From a virus: DNA of 30,103 nucleotides. Location of the stretch: IMG/VR virus record IMGVR_UViG_3300009001_000058, positions 1-30,103 of that record; one strand, 5' to 3'. The position numbers were made by a program, and so were the translations under genes. Shown here one piece after another: positions 9,370 to 18,549 of this stretch (position 1 is the first letter of the stretch; each line of letters starts with the position of its first letter). Under the pieces are notes generated by a model. The model saw only the letters and a list, made by a program, of their open reading frames with translations. It did not search any database and was not told where the DNA came from.

Positions 9370-9801
9370 TTATTTTGAGAAATCAAAGAAATCTTGGGAA
9401 GGTTTTTCATTTATCCACTCTTGGGGGATTTCTTTCTTTGCCCATTTGAATCCATTCTTATCACACCACATTGCGTAAGTGGTCTTTGAACCTTTATAGA
9501 TTTTACCATTTGGTGACTGAAGAATGAATCTCAAATCCAATTCGGGATGTTGTTCTTTGATGAGTAGATGTTTCTTTCTATCTTCTGGCAAGAACCACCC
9601 CTTTGATTCAATGTAAATACCATTGGGTAATTTAAAATCAGGTTTGTAAGTATGATTAGTTGCGGGGACAATGTATGAAACTTCGTGTTGTTCATATTCC
9701 CCATCAATACCTTGAATCCGTAATTGTTCGTTGATTTTAGTTTCAAGGCCGGACTTATGTCCTTTTGATTTTTGGATGTGACTCCAATTCCCCTTTGCCA
9801 T
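9370..9801 (-). CDS. Holliday junction resolvase, T7 endonuclease I family
   Basis: The 143-residue protein closely follows T7 endonuclease I (gp3, about 149 residues). Family landmarks are SGLETK, a VPATNHTYKPDF-type stretch, LPNGIYIESKG and DRKKHLLIKEQHPELDLR. The catalytic residues of the T7 enzyme (E20, D55, E65, K67) are present at identical numbers here. The enzyme cuts branched DNA such as four-way junctions and replication intermediates, and acts as a dimer whose subunits exchange segments. T4 uses an unrelated enzyme (gp49, endonuclease VII) for this job, so its presence among T4-like tail genes is notable. It is followed after 18 bases by the primase and then the Mre11-Rad50 fusion, suggesting one DNA-processing cassette. 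The family call is very secure. Confidence 0.95.
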   Translation of the reverse strand: MAKGNWSHIQKSKGHKSGLETKINEQLRIQGIDGEYEQHEVSYIVPATNHTYKPDFKLPNGIYIESKGWFLPEDRKKHLLIKEQHPELDLRFILQSPNGKIYKGSKTTYAMWCDKNGFKWAKKEIPQEWINEKPSQDFFDFSK

Positions 9802-9807
9802 AACTTT

Positions 9808-11460
9808 TTAGTCTATATCAAATTTCACATTGATGGTTACATCAACATCATTTCTTTTCTTTAGAGGTGAACCTAACTTCGCAATCGCTAATAGTTCACC
9901 AAAGTCGTTGTATAATCCAACTTGAGTAACATATGGTCTAAATGCAGACCCAGTAACCATTGGTTTTAATCTTTCTTCATTGAGGTCTTCGTTTATTCTT
10001 AATGATGGGTTAGTAGATACGTTGTATTCGTTTCTACCAATCTCACATAAGATTGATACCTCTTCTACTTCCTTACTTGCCCTAAAGTCAACTTGGAATC
10101 CCCTATCTAAAGTGTAGTCCCAATTACCGTTACCCAAGAAGGTGTTTTGGTATTTAGGTCGTGGGTCTGATACTACAATCATACCTTGTTTGTAATATAC
10201 ATAACCAACATCGCTGGTCTGATATGCAGACCCAGATGTGTAGTGGTTATTTGATAGATTAAAAATATCAGTATCAGACAAAGTTCCTTTATACATTCTA
10301 ATCTCATCAAAAGAACCAGTCGTACCAGTTACACCTAATTTATTAGACGCAATCAAGAAGTCATAGTAATTATTGATGTTAGCTTTAAATGTAGTTGTGT
10401 CGTTTGCGACTGAAGTACCATCAACAAATAAATCATATCTACTACCACTTTTTCTAATTGCGTAGTGATGCCAATTATTATCACCATATGAGTTTGATGA
10501 TGTTAGATGTAGCGTACTTAAACCATCACTTGCTTTCCAATAAACTTTACCATTTACATATGATGAATTGTGATTGTATACCCCAAATTCAACAGGATAT
10601 ATTGGAGTTTTGTTTATTCTACGAGAGTCGGTTAACGTGGTGTACTCATACTGATTCTTATTGATAAGTGTGTTATATCCATCCGTTGTATACGATTGTG
10701 ATGGTGGGAGTTTAGCCCACATAGATATAGACCAATCATCAGTCTTGTTTATATTTTTAAATTGTTCATTGTTGTAAACAATTATAGATGAAGATTCAAA
10801 TGTACCAACACCATACCCACTTGAACTCACAAATCCAGTTGTATCAATTCCATGCTTAACAGTTAACCCCCGTGGGATAATTGTATTTTGAAATGTAGAA
10901 TCATCAGTCGATTTTCTAAATCTCTTGTTGTGAGTTCCATCTTGGAATCCAAGATAAAATATATTTTGTTTTTTTATGATGTATGATGATGAAATTGCAG
11001 TGTCACGGAGGACACCAATTCCATATTCAAGTTCAGTATCTGTTAACCTAAAGTTGGAGTCATCCATAGATGAGTTATCCGCAATAACAACTGACCCTGG
11101 TTTGATACCATTACCAAATTTGTTTTGTGGAATTGAAAATATAGATGCAGTTGGGTGTAACAACCTACGCTCATATTTGTACAAAGATGAGTTTACACTC
11201 CTCCAAATAATCTTCTGTGGGATGGTGTTCAGTTCGGTAGTAGCGCCACCAATACTGCGTATGAGGTTAGAATCAAATACGTTTTCACCATCAACCGACT
11301 TGGATACTTCAGTTAGTAATCCATTTGGAGATATGCCACGAAGAATAGATATTTCAAACGAAGATGAATAATTTACATCAGTTACTTCATATCGTTTATA
11401 AGCTTTGAATGGTCTCCGTTGTATACCACCCTGAAATATCTTTTTGAATGTATCTGCCAT
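9808..11460 (-). CDS. Probable virion structural protein with LamG/concanavalin-like domain
   Basis: The protein has 550 residues. Residues about 240-400 look like a laminin-G/concanavalin lectin fold: DWSISMWAKLP, then WHHYAIRKSG, DLFVDGT and finally SFDEIRMYKGTLSD, in the usual order for such domains. These folds often bind carbohydrates or act as adhesion modules on virions. The last ~130 residues (from VGYVYYKQGMIVVS, about 418) are related to the C-terminus of the next upstream gene product: both have a QG(M/I)(I/L)V(V/M)S strand, a YN.S.NPS segment and a VGLYN...ELLA(I/V)AKL segment before a basic beta-rich end. It sits in the tail gene block 12 bases after its paralogue. The start has only a weak AAAGATG upstream. 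The assignment as structural rests on composition and context; the exact role is unknown. Confidence 0.65.
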   Translation of the reverse strand: MADTFKKIFQGGIQRRPFKAYKRYEVTDVNYSSSFEISILRGISPNGLLTEVSKSVDGENVFDSNLIRSIGGATTELNTIPQKIIWRSVNSSLYKYERRLLHPTASIFSIPQNKFGNGIKPGSVVIADNSSMDDSNFRLTDTELEYGIGVLRDTAISSSYIIKKQNIFYLGFQDGTHNKRFRKSTDDSTFQNTIIPRGLTVKHGIDTTGFVSSSGYGVGTFESSSIIVYNNEQFKNINKTDDWSISMWAKLPPSQSYTTDGYNTLINKNQYEYTTLTDSRRINKTPIYPVEFGVYNHNSSYVNGKVYWKASDGLSTLHLTSSNSYGDNNWHHYAIRKSGSRYDLFVDGTSVANDTTTFKANINNYYDFLIASNKLGVTGTTGSFDEIRMYKGTLSDTDIFNLSNNHYTSGSAYQTSDVGYVYYKQGMIVVSDPRPKYQNTFLGNGNWDYTLDRGFQVDFRASKEVEEVSILCEIGRNEYNVSTNPSLRINEDLNEERLKPMVTGSAFRPYVTQVGLYNDFGELLAIAKLGSPLKKRNDVDVTINVKFDID

Positions 11461-11472
11461 TTGGGTTCATCT

Positions 11473-12729
11473 TTAGAAATCTAATTTAACCTTAATCAAT
11501 ACTTCGTTCGAGAACGATTTCAAGATAGGTTTAGACAATTTAGCAACGGCCAACAATTCGTTATCGTTATTGTATAAACCAACTGCCGTAATATATGTCT
11601 TTGGATTTCCAACAAATGTTGCTTGTTGCATTTGACCGTTAGACCCCGTAACATATGATGGGTTGTTAGAGAAATTGTATTCAGCATTCTTTGCTCTTAC
11701 AAAGAAGAATGTTGATTTAACTTCTTCCTCATTTCTCGACTGGAAGCCATCAGATGCGTTTGCAGCAGCAGCTCCACTAATAGCCAAGAATAACCTTCTA
11801 TGATTGTGTCTATCTTCACCACCGGCCAAAGATGCAGTTACCGAACTTGCACTTCTTTCAGTATCTAATGAAGCGGATGCGTCAAGTGCAGTTGCTGACA
11901 TTACCAAGATACCTTGTTGTGGGAATACCGAACCATATACAACATCAGTTGAGTATACACCATTCAATAATGAACCAGATACGATATTGTATGAAGTTGC
12001 AGTTGAATCGCCGGTCTGGTTTACATCACCACTATCATCAATCAAACGAAGTGTTTCGCCAGCAGAACCAGAAAGAACTAACTCCCAGTTTCCTGGGTCA
12101 AGTTTATCTTTTAATCGTGCTCTATTGATTGTAACAGCATACACATCACGAGATGATACACCATTGAAGGAGAACACTCTTTGATTTGATGGAAGGAGAA
12201 CTTGTTGTAATTGTGAATAGATTGCGTTTGATGGTGAATCTTCGTTTTGTCCGAAAGAACCACTTCCATCAGTATGACCATATGCTACTGAAAACTGAGC
12301 ATTATTGGTTGATACTGTTGGGTCACCATTATAAATTTCGTAATAATACGATTTTTGTGTTGTAGACTGATATGAAGATGTCCAGAATGATGTTAACTCG
12401 GCTGAGTTGTTTGACCACATACCACGGGTTACTCTTTCAGTACCACCTTCGACAACATCTTCAATTGTAAATGCTGTATATACTTTACCACTACCATAAT
12501 CATATGCACCAGCAGGAACGATAGGAGTTGCATCATTAGCGATATCGGATGCTTGTAATTGTGCAATTGTCGATGGGGATGCTACAGGAACAAGGTTACT
12601 TGGTAAAGACCCCAAAATCGAGCCAGCAGAAGCATTGCTAGACCCACCCGGAGTATTACCATTACCGAATCCACCACCACCGGTGCCACCACCACCACCG
12701 AATGGGTTAAAAATTGGAGCTACTGCCAT
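11473..12729 (-). CDS. Probable virion structural protein, Gly-rich N-terminus, paralogue of the downstream LamG protein
   Basis: The protein has 418 residues. The N-terminus (about 9-37) is a flexible Gly/Ser/Asn-rich stretch. The middle is beta-rich with many aromatic and polar residues and no motif that I recognise. The C-terminal ~110 residues match the end of the adjacent 550-residue protein, including YNFSNNPS, ITAVGLYNNDNELLAVAKLS and a final KVKLDF-type strand. This shared end may be a common attachment or assembly domain with different modules in front. The gene starts after a good AAAGGA sequence and lies 16 bases behind the 221-residue protein. Location inside the baseplate and tail block supports a virion role, but no specific function is visible. 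Confidence 0.6.
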   Translation of the reverse strand: MAVAPIFNPFGGGGGTGGGGFGNGNTPGGSSNASAGSILGSLPSNLVPVASPSTIAQLQASDIANDATPIVPAGAYDYGSGKVYTAFTIEDVVEGGTERVTRGMWSNNSAELTSFWTSSYQSTTQKSYYYEIYNGDPTVSTNNAQFSVAYGHTDGSGSFGQNEDSPSNAIYSQLQQVLLPSNQRVFSFNGVSSRDVYAVTINRARLKDKLDPGNWELVLSGSAGETLRLIDDSGDVNQTGDSTATSYNIVSGSLLNGVYSTDVVYGSVFPQQGILVMSATALDASASLDTERSASSVTASLAGGEDRHNHRRLFLAISGAAAANASDGFQSRNEEEVKSTFFFVRAKNAEYNFSNNPSYVTGSNGQMQQATFVGNPKTYITAVGLYNNDNELLAVAKLSKPILKSFSNEVLIKVKLDF

Positions 12730-12745
12730 AATCTATTCCTTTAAT

Positions 12746-13411
12746 TTAGGTTGCGACTGTTACAACAGATGCAACGGTATCAGTTAAGTAATTCACGGTC
12801 ACATCAACTTCGGTTCTACCACCCGTTTCGTTACCGATAATAATAATTCGTGTAGTCAAGTTAGCACGGGATGGTAATGTCTTCGTATTGAATGTAAATT
12901 GATTCTTACCAACAACGGCCTGTGATTGACTTGATGCGTATGAGGATACATTTACAATAGGGTTAACATTACCAGGAACACCAGGATTACCTGAAATGCT
13001 ACCGGCATCTGCATTCAATAGAATTGCAGTGTACCCCAAAGTACCATTACCACCATTTCGTGTCTGAACATTGATGGTAGCGGATTGGCCGCTCTCATTC
13101 AGATTCAAAGAAGTTACAGACGCTTGAATATAAGGCAGTCGTGTAGTGTTCTTTGGAAGTGTTAATAGTTTGTATTTCATTGAATAGTTTTCATCGGTGA
13201 TTGCTTCCAATACCGGCATATTTTCAATGATAATACCATAGTAGTCAGTACCAAGTGGGTGTGCTGAATTCCAAAGTTCATAATCCACCTCATCATCTGC
13301 TAATGCAAATTGAGTGATTTGAAACTTGTCACGACCCTGCGCCAATAACTCTCTACCCTTTTTGGTAAGAATGGCGTCTACTGTTACTGATGAATTATCT
13401 AAAAATCCCAT
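12746..13411 (-). CDS. Probable tail/baseplate-associated structural protein
   Basis: The 221-residue protein begins GFLDNSSVTVDAILTKKGRE and continues with an FALADDEVDY segment; from memory this kind of N-terminus recurs in structural gene clusters of environmental T4-like phages, but I cannot name a function. Residues about 105-221 are beta-rich with Gly, Thr and Asn and could be an Ig-like domain. A GAGGAAAG Shine-Dalgarno sequence precedes the ATG. The 44-base gap upstream, after the giant wedge gene, is one of the larger gaps inside the block. It holds an AT-rich stretch but no convincing promoter or terminator. Confidence 0.6.
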   Translation of the reverse strand: MGFLDNSSVTVDAILTKKGRELLAQGRDKFQITQFALADDEVDYELWNSAHPLGTDYYGIIIENMPVLEAITDENYSMKYKLLTLPKNTTRLPYIQASVTSLNLNESGQSATINVQTRNGGNGTLGYTAILLNADAGSISGNPGVPGNVNPIVNVSSYASSQSQAVVGKNQFTFNTKTLPSRANLTTRIIIIGNETGGRTEVDVTVNYLTDTVASVVTVAT

Positions 13412-13455
13412 AGTGCTTTCCTCTTTTATGTATATAAATATGGTTTTTTAATAAA

Positions 13456-16400
13456 TTAAGTTGCTGTAATTATTCTTACATCTAAATCTTCTGTACCTTT
13501 ACCGAAAGAAAACTGATGACTTACATCAAATACATCCGGCGATGTGTACACAATTTGACCAGTTGACCTCTTCACAAGGAAAACTGTTCTGATAATAAGT
13601 GGTGTTGGTGAACTCAAAGAAGCACCCAATGTGTTATATATCGAACTAACCGTAATTGTGTTAGTATTATACGATAACAACCCACTTAATACATTGTTTC
13701 CGTTTATATTCAATACATATGTGGAATTTGGAATTTGAACCAATGAACTCCAACTATATGTTCCGTTGGAAAGTGAATTATAGAAATTAGAGTCCCCAAA
13801 GAATACACCACCTTTGTACAATATGTTTGGTGGGAATGGTGAAGAGTCCCTTGGTGGTAATATAGAATTAACTTTAGGCCTTCCTTGACTTTTTATAATA
13901 ATCGATGGTTCTCTTAATCGTGATTCCAAATCAACATTTGATTTAGGTCTACGCTTCTTTCTCTCGCTAATATCAACTGATACAAGTGAACCCAAATCCA
14001 TAACCTTTGGTTTTTTACCACCAACTGGCTTTTCAACACCAACACTTATACCACCACCACCTTCGGTATTCTTTGTTGAGAACACGAGTTTGTTCGAGTC
14101 AACAAATGTGACTTCAATAACAGGACCACCATCCGGAGTGTCAGGTGAGTCGGTTGTGATTGAATCTGAACTAATTCTACATCCATTATATTTAAGATTC
14201 TCTAAAGATAATCCTTGGTAGTCAGACCCCCTTGATGGGATGTATGATGCTGAACTTGGTAAGTTCTTACTTGCTGATATATCCGAGGTAAAAAATAGTG
14301 TTGTGATTTGTCCACCATTTTGTGAAGGTCTTGCGAGTGTAATCACACTACCCGTTGGAGAGTAGTCCCAATATCCATTAGTAGTATCAAAGTAATCACC
14401 AGAAGAACTTAACTTTGGAATGATGTACTTGTAAGTGGATGGTGTATAATTGTATAAGTCGATAACACCATCCGACAAATAATTCTTTCTATAAGACCCA
14501 GAGGTAAATCCATAATCGTGTTTTGTTCCCGTTATGGTTATGTTACTAATTTGTAGAGCACCATCCCAAAAATGTTTAGTGTAAGAAATGTTAGAAGGTC
14601 TACGGAATTTATTACGTTCTAACGCAGATGGTTCAATTAAGATACCACGATGCCAATCAACACGAGCTGGTAGGGTTTGCCTAATCTGGTCAAAGATAGA
14701 CATATCATATCTTGATAACATTGACAAAATCAAATTGATTGCGGTACGGCCTGTATATTTTTGGAAGTAGTTTTTTAATTTATACTTCAACAATGGGTAA
14801 TCCTCATTGTATCTCTTATCAGGGTCACCAACCCAATCATCAGCTTCGAAATATCCCTCTGAATTGTATATGTCGTTGTTTACGGTATCCGTGGTTGAAA
14901 AATATGTACCTAATAGATTTGAGTCATTTGGTGCGTAGTCATACTCACTAACTTCAACATTCTTATTAGGATTCAACATACCACCCAATGACGCAGATTC
15001 AACACGAATCTTATTATTCATTAAGTTCAATGCACCAACCGAAGGGATTGTTTGCCACATAGTATCTACTTCACCAACCAAATCACCTTGAGCCATATTA
15101 GTAATAGACGCTGATAATGTTAGTCCAGTTTCAGTCGTTGTGATTTCTTGATTAGGGTGAATTGAATTAATGAAAGTTAGATTTGTCGAAAACGAACTAT
15201 CTGGAAAAATACGGAATGGTAACTTATCAAATGCGGTTTCCAATTCTAAATCCGTGGTATTATCATCAATGAAATATGCCTCACGATTCTTTGCGTGTTC
15301 TTGGACAATTTCATTAGACATAATATCACGATAGTATCTAATTTCTTGAATACTTGCGGTTTCGTAGTTATAGATATTTAAATCAGTAGTAGGACCAGGA
15401 ACTTGTAGAGTTCCGGTGTTAGTTGACCACACATCATTATATGTTCCGTTTTCAGAACCAGTAATCAAACGTGTAGCAAAGATTTCACCAAAGTCATCAA
15501 CCATACCCATTTGTAAACTGTTACCACTACCTGATGTCATTACAAATACACCATCTCTTCTAAACTTATAAGCGAAATAAGATGATGACATAAAGGTTGT
15601 ACCATTAATAGCACTACGAACTCTTGCGGTTTCGTAAGTCGTATTATAATCCCAAAAATAATCAATATAATCAGAACCACTTGTTAATCGGAATATGTGG
15701 TAATGTGCTTTAGGCATTTTACCAATAATTTCAATTGTACTTGGTCTATCTGAATTAATATCATCCCACGGAGTTTCGATGTAACGAGATGGAGATGCTT
15801 GTAGTTTGTATACAAATCTATCGTGTTCAAATACATTCTTGCGGGTAGAGATGGCAGGGCCACCCCACTCACGGATTTGTAAGAATGCCTGTGGTATTCC
15901 GTATGCTGCAAGTAATGCTTTGATTGACCTTGCAGTACCTTTGGTCTTGTACAAGTATGGGATGTGATTTACAATCCTTCTCCAAACCTCTTTTGTGATG
16001 AAGTCACGGGATTTAGATTGTAATAATCCGGTTTGCGCAAGAGACCCACTTGAATCAGTACCCAGTACATAGTTCCAAAGATTTGAATCGGAGTATCCAT
16101 TTGATAATTTCCAACCAAATGTCTTAGCGACATCATTAAGTAGCTCAGAAGACATACCATCTTCGGGATGTTCTTCACGTTGATTGATACTTGTGAGAGC
16201 TTTTATATATCCCCATTGAATGTCAAAATGTTGACCAACCATATCTACAAATGTAATATACTCCGAGTTACTTTCATCATCTCGTAGGTGAATCGGAATC
16301 ATCTTATTTAAGGTTGCTTGATTTTGAGAGTCATACAAAGACGCAGATGCGTATACACCACTATACCACGTTTGTGCTTGAGAAGAACTATACGGGTGTA

Positions 16401-18180
16401 GAATGTGTGGGAATGTTGCTGACTTTGGATATGGTTCTATTGTGTATGCTGAAGAAGACCAATGTGTATAGTTTCTTGCGTTGATATCATAGTATAACCA
16501 TTTTTCAAAATCATCAAAACCACCAACTACCCTATCTCTACGAACTATCGATTGTGATATATTTGTCAGTGCTTCAGACCCACTAATAGACTCCAATGTA
16601 TCGATTCTATTGTTGTAGGTTTCTATTTGTCTTACTTTATAAACAAAGTTGTCAACACGTTCGGTTGCTGATGAGAAATGTATATAGTTTTGAAAATCGG
16701 AATAATCTATGTTTAGTTTTAGGTTTCCAAGTGAACTACTAAAGTAATGAGAAACGATTTGTTGTGATGTTTGTGAGTTTGTATCTAACAAACTATCCCA
16801 AGTTTTAAATTCAGTACCCTCACCACCCCGTACAACATCCATTTCAACATTAAAGTTTGGTTGTGAGAATGGGGTGTAATTCTTTACTGGAATCGCAGGG
16901 AATGCAATTACCTTTTCAATAAATGAGTTTGAGATACGACCATAGATTGAAGTCGGAGCATTGATACTAATTTCATCACCCAACTCATCGTACAACTTAA
17001 CAATAACCTCATCGTATGAAGTTAATGTGTCATCATAGTAGTCGTATGTGATTGCTAAGTTTTGGTTTACAAGATTAACTCGTTTATTTGTATCAAACTC
17101 ATTTATAAATGCAGTTCCTAATTCACCATAACCTTCCCTATAAGTGACAGTGTTTAGGTTTGTGGTTGTGCCAGGTGAAACTCTATAAATTGGCGGTTGA
17201 AGTGGGTTGTTCCATTCAGTACCACCAAGTAGTCGGAGTTTACCATCAGCCGTTTCTTGTAATTGAAAGTACCTCGTTCTTAATGTTAACTGACCGGCTT
17301 GTGAAGTAGATTGACCAATGGCTGGGTTGTAGACCTCTACCCATTCGGTCCACTCACCAATGGTCAATGCGCTTGGACTCAATGGTAATAATACCGTAGA
17401 TACACCACCAAGGTTTCCAGTAGGATATGATATTTCTTCAACCGACCTACCAACTCGTGGCCCATTGAATTTAATATTTACAATATCATACAACCTATTT
17501 CCACCAAAGTTGAGAACAAAGTCTTTTTTAGTATTTGGTGAATTAAATGTATTAAATCCATCTAAATTATAAATGTCATATAACAATCCAAATTTACCAG
17601 GAGATGAAATCGCAGGACTTGGTTGTGATGGTGTATTGTTTATGGTGTTATCAATACTCACGGAATTCAATGAGACTTCTTCGGCAGATGATGCGTTGAT
17701 AGATGTACCCAATACTTGACCGGTAGTTTTTGATATATTTTGAGGTGGAGTTCGGTTGATATTTACCTTTACCTCTTTTCTATTAGAAGAGATTTCAGTA
17801 ACTCTAATATCAGAGTATCCAGCTGGATTACCAACATATTTGTGTAAGAAGTTATAGCAAATGCTATATACACCTTGGTTAATCCCAGCAGTTCGTAAAT
17901 CTAATTCAGGTTTAACAAAGATTGTATTTGGATTTTCTTTATAAGTTAAAGTTTGGTCGTGAAGTGAGGATAGTAATGATTCATCTGCGTAGATGTGTTT
18001 TTCTATTACAGGCTGAACTTCACCATTACCACCACCGAAATTTCCTTTTAGGTCGCCGGTTTTTAACTGAACATCATCGAGTTTGGCAATAAGGTTTTTG
18101 TCGGAGTCCTTAATAGTATCACCGAATACAGGAGTAAATCCCAATACCTCATTTTTATTTTTAAATCTATCTAACGACAT
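13456..18180 (-). CDS. Very large baseplate wedge protein, gp7/gpI-like
   Basis: This 1574-residue protein is the largest in the window; T4 gp7 is about 1030 residues. Residues about 637-775 resemble the P2 gpI/T4 gp7 tail protein family: a helical region with LNDVAKTFGWKL, then HIPYLYKTKGTARSIKALLA and YGIP. Residues about 790-960 look like a lectin-type beta sandwich ending with EIRYYRDIMSNEIV, a strand-turn pattern also seen in LamG-type domains. The N-terminal ~600 residues and the C-terminal ~400 are beta-rich and unassigned, with a basic linker (ISERKKRRPK) in the C-terminal part. Such proteins form the outer arms of the baseplate wedge together with gp6 and gp25. An AAGG sequence precedes the start. 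Gene order behind spike, gp25 and gp6 supports the gp7/gpI call; the extra domains are not explained. Confidence 0.7.
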   Translation of the reverse strand: MSLDRFKNKNEVLGFTPVFGDTIKDSDKNLIAKLDDVQLKTGDLKGNFGGGNGEVQPVIEKHIYADESLLSSLHDQTLTYKENPNTIFVKPELDLRTAGINQGVYSICYNFLHKYVGNPAGYSDIRVTEISSNRKEVKVNINRTPPQNISKTTGQVLGTSINASSAEEVSLNSVSIDNTINNTPSQPSPAISSPGKFGLLYDIYNLDGFNTFNSPNTKKDFVLNFGGNRLYDIVNIKFNGPRVGRSVEEISYPTGNLGGVSTVLLPLSPSALTIGEWTEWVEVYNPAIGQSTSQAGQLTLRTRYFQLQETADGKLRLLGGTEWNNPLQPPIYRVSPGTTTNLNTVTYREGYGELGTAFINEFDTNKRVNLVNQNLAITYDYYDDTLTSYDEVIVKLYDELGDEISINAPTSIYGRISNSFIEKVIAFPAIPVKNYTPFSQPNFNVEMDVVRGGEGTEFKTWDSLLDTNSQTSQQIVSHYFSSSLGNLKLNIDYSDFQNYIHFSSATERVDNFVYKVRQIETYNNRIDTLESISGSEALTNISQSIVRRDRVVGGFDDFEKWLYYDINARNYTHWSSSAYTIEPYPKSATFPHILHPYSSSQAQTWYSGVYASASLYDSQNQATLNKMIPIHLRDDESNSEYITFVDMVGQHFDIQWGYIKALTSINQREEHPEDGMSSELLNDVAKTFGWKLSNGYSDSNLWNYVLGTDSSGSLAQTGLLQSKSRDFITKEVWRRIVNHIPYLYKTKGTARSIKALLAAYGIPQAFLQIREWGGPAISTRKNVFEHDRFVYKLQASPSRYIETPWDDINSDRPSTIEIIGKMPKAHYHIFRLTSGSDYIDYFWDYNTTYETARVRSAINGTTFMSSSYFAYKFRRDGVFVMTSGSGNSLQMGMVDDFGEIFATRLITGSENGTYNDVWSTNTGTLQVPGPTTDLNIYNYETASIQEIRYYRDIMSNEIVQEHAKNREAYFIDDNTTDLELETAFDKLPFRIFPDSSFSTNLTFINSIHPNQEITTTETGLTLSASITNMAQGDLVGEVDTMWQTIPSVGALNLMNNKIRVESASLGGMLNPNKNVEVSEYDYAPNDSNLLGTYFSTTDTVNNDIYNSEGYFEADDWVGDPDKRYNEDYPLLKYKLKNYFQKYTGRTAINLILSMLSRYDMSIFDQIRQTLPARVDWHRGILIEPSALERNKFRRPSNISYTKHFWDGALQISNITITGTKHDYGFTSGSYRKNYLSDGVIDLYNYTPSTYKYIIPKLSSSGDYFDTTNGYWDYSPTGSVITLARPSQNGGQITTLFFTSDISASKNLPSSASYIPSRGSDYQGLSLENLKYNGCRISSDSITTDSPDTPDGGPVIEVTFVDSNKLVFSTKNTEGGGGISVGVEKPVGGKKPKVMDLGSLVSVDISERKKRRPKSNVDLESRLREPSIIIKSQGRPKVNSILPPRDSSPFPPNILYKGGVFFGDSNFYNSLSNGTYSWSSLVQIPNSTYVLNINGNNVLSGLLSYNTNTITVSSIYNTLGASLSSPTPLIIRTVFLVKRSTGQIVYTSPDVFDVSHQFSFGKGTEDLDVRIITAT

Positions 18181-18189
18181 ATACTAACC

Positions 18190-18549
18190 TTATATTCCAG
18201 CTATACTTCCAGCAGAACCACCACCCGATGTGGTTGTAGTACCACCTGATGTTGTTGTAGTGCCACCCGATGTTGATGAACCACCATATGTTTGATAATT
18301 CAATGGTGTAAAGATTCGTGTCTTTGGTTTAAATTCCACAACTGGAATATTTTGAAATTCAAGTTCTTCGATAAAGATGTCAACTTGTTTGTTAAAACTT
18401 TCTTTCTCAAACTTATCTACAACAGTTCCATTAGCACCAAATTCAACAGTACCATATTCTTGTAGTGGGAATCCATTCTCATCTACTTCTATTTCGTAGG
18501 AGACAATCTGACCTCTACCATTTCGTTTTACAATTCGCTCTTGTATCAT
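18190..18549 (-). CDS. Small structural-block protein with Gly/Ser/Thr repeat tail, function unknown
   Basis: I do not recognise the 119-residue protein. The first ~85 residues are mixed charged and beta-prone, starting MIQERIVKRNGRGQIVSYEI. The end is a low-complexity tail of SGGTTTT-type units encoded by a 21-base tandem repeat. The start overlaps the stop of the preceding DNRLRE-type gene by four bases (ATGA) and is preceded by AAGGTGG, so the two are probably translated together. The flexible tail suggests a linker or an exposed extension on a virion protein. The context between two structural genes supports a virion role. Confidence 0.55.
   Translation of the reverse strand: MIQERIVKRNGRGQIVSYEIEVDENGFPLQEYGTVEFGANGTVVDKFEKESFNKQVDIFIEELEFQNIPVVEFKPKTRIFTPLNYQTYGGSSTSGGTTTTSGGTTTTSGGGSAGSIAGI
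18221..18280. repeat. 21-base tandem repeat encoding a Gly/Ser/Thr tail
   Basis: Nearly three copies of a 21-base unit (starting CCACCCGATG on the plus strand) encode SGGTTTT-type heptads at the end of the 119-residue protein. Copies differ at a few bases. The unit preserves frame, so the tail length could vary between related phages. Confidence 0.85.

Noticed and set aside
13433-13440. TATAAATA on the plus strand in the gap after the giant wedge gene
   Set aside because: Wrong direction for the minus-strand genes; A/T-rich chance match.
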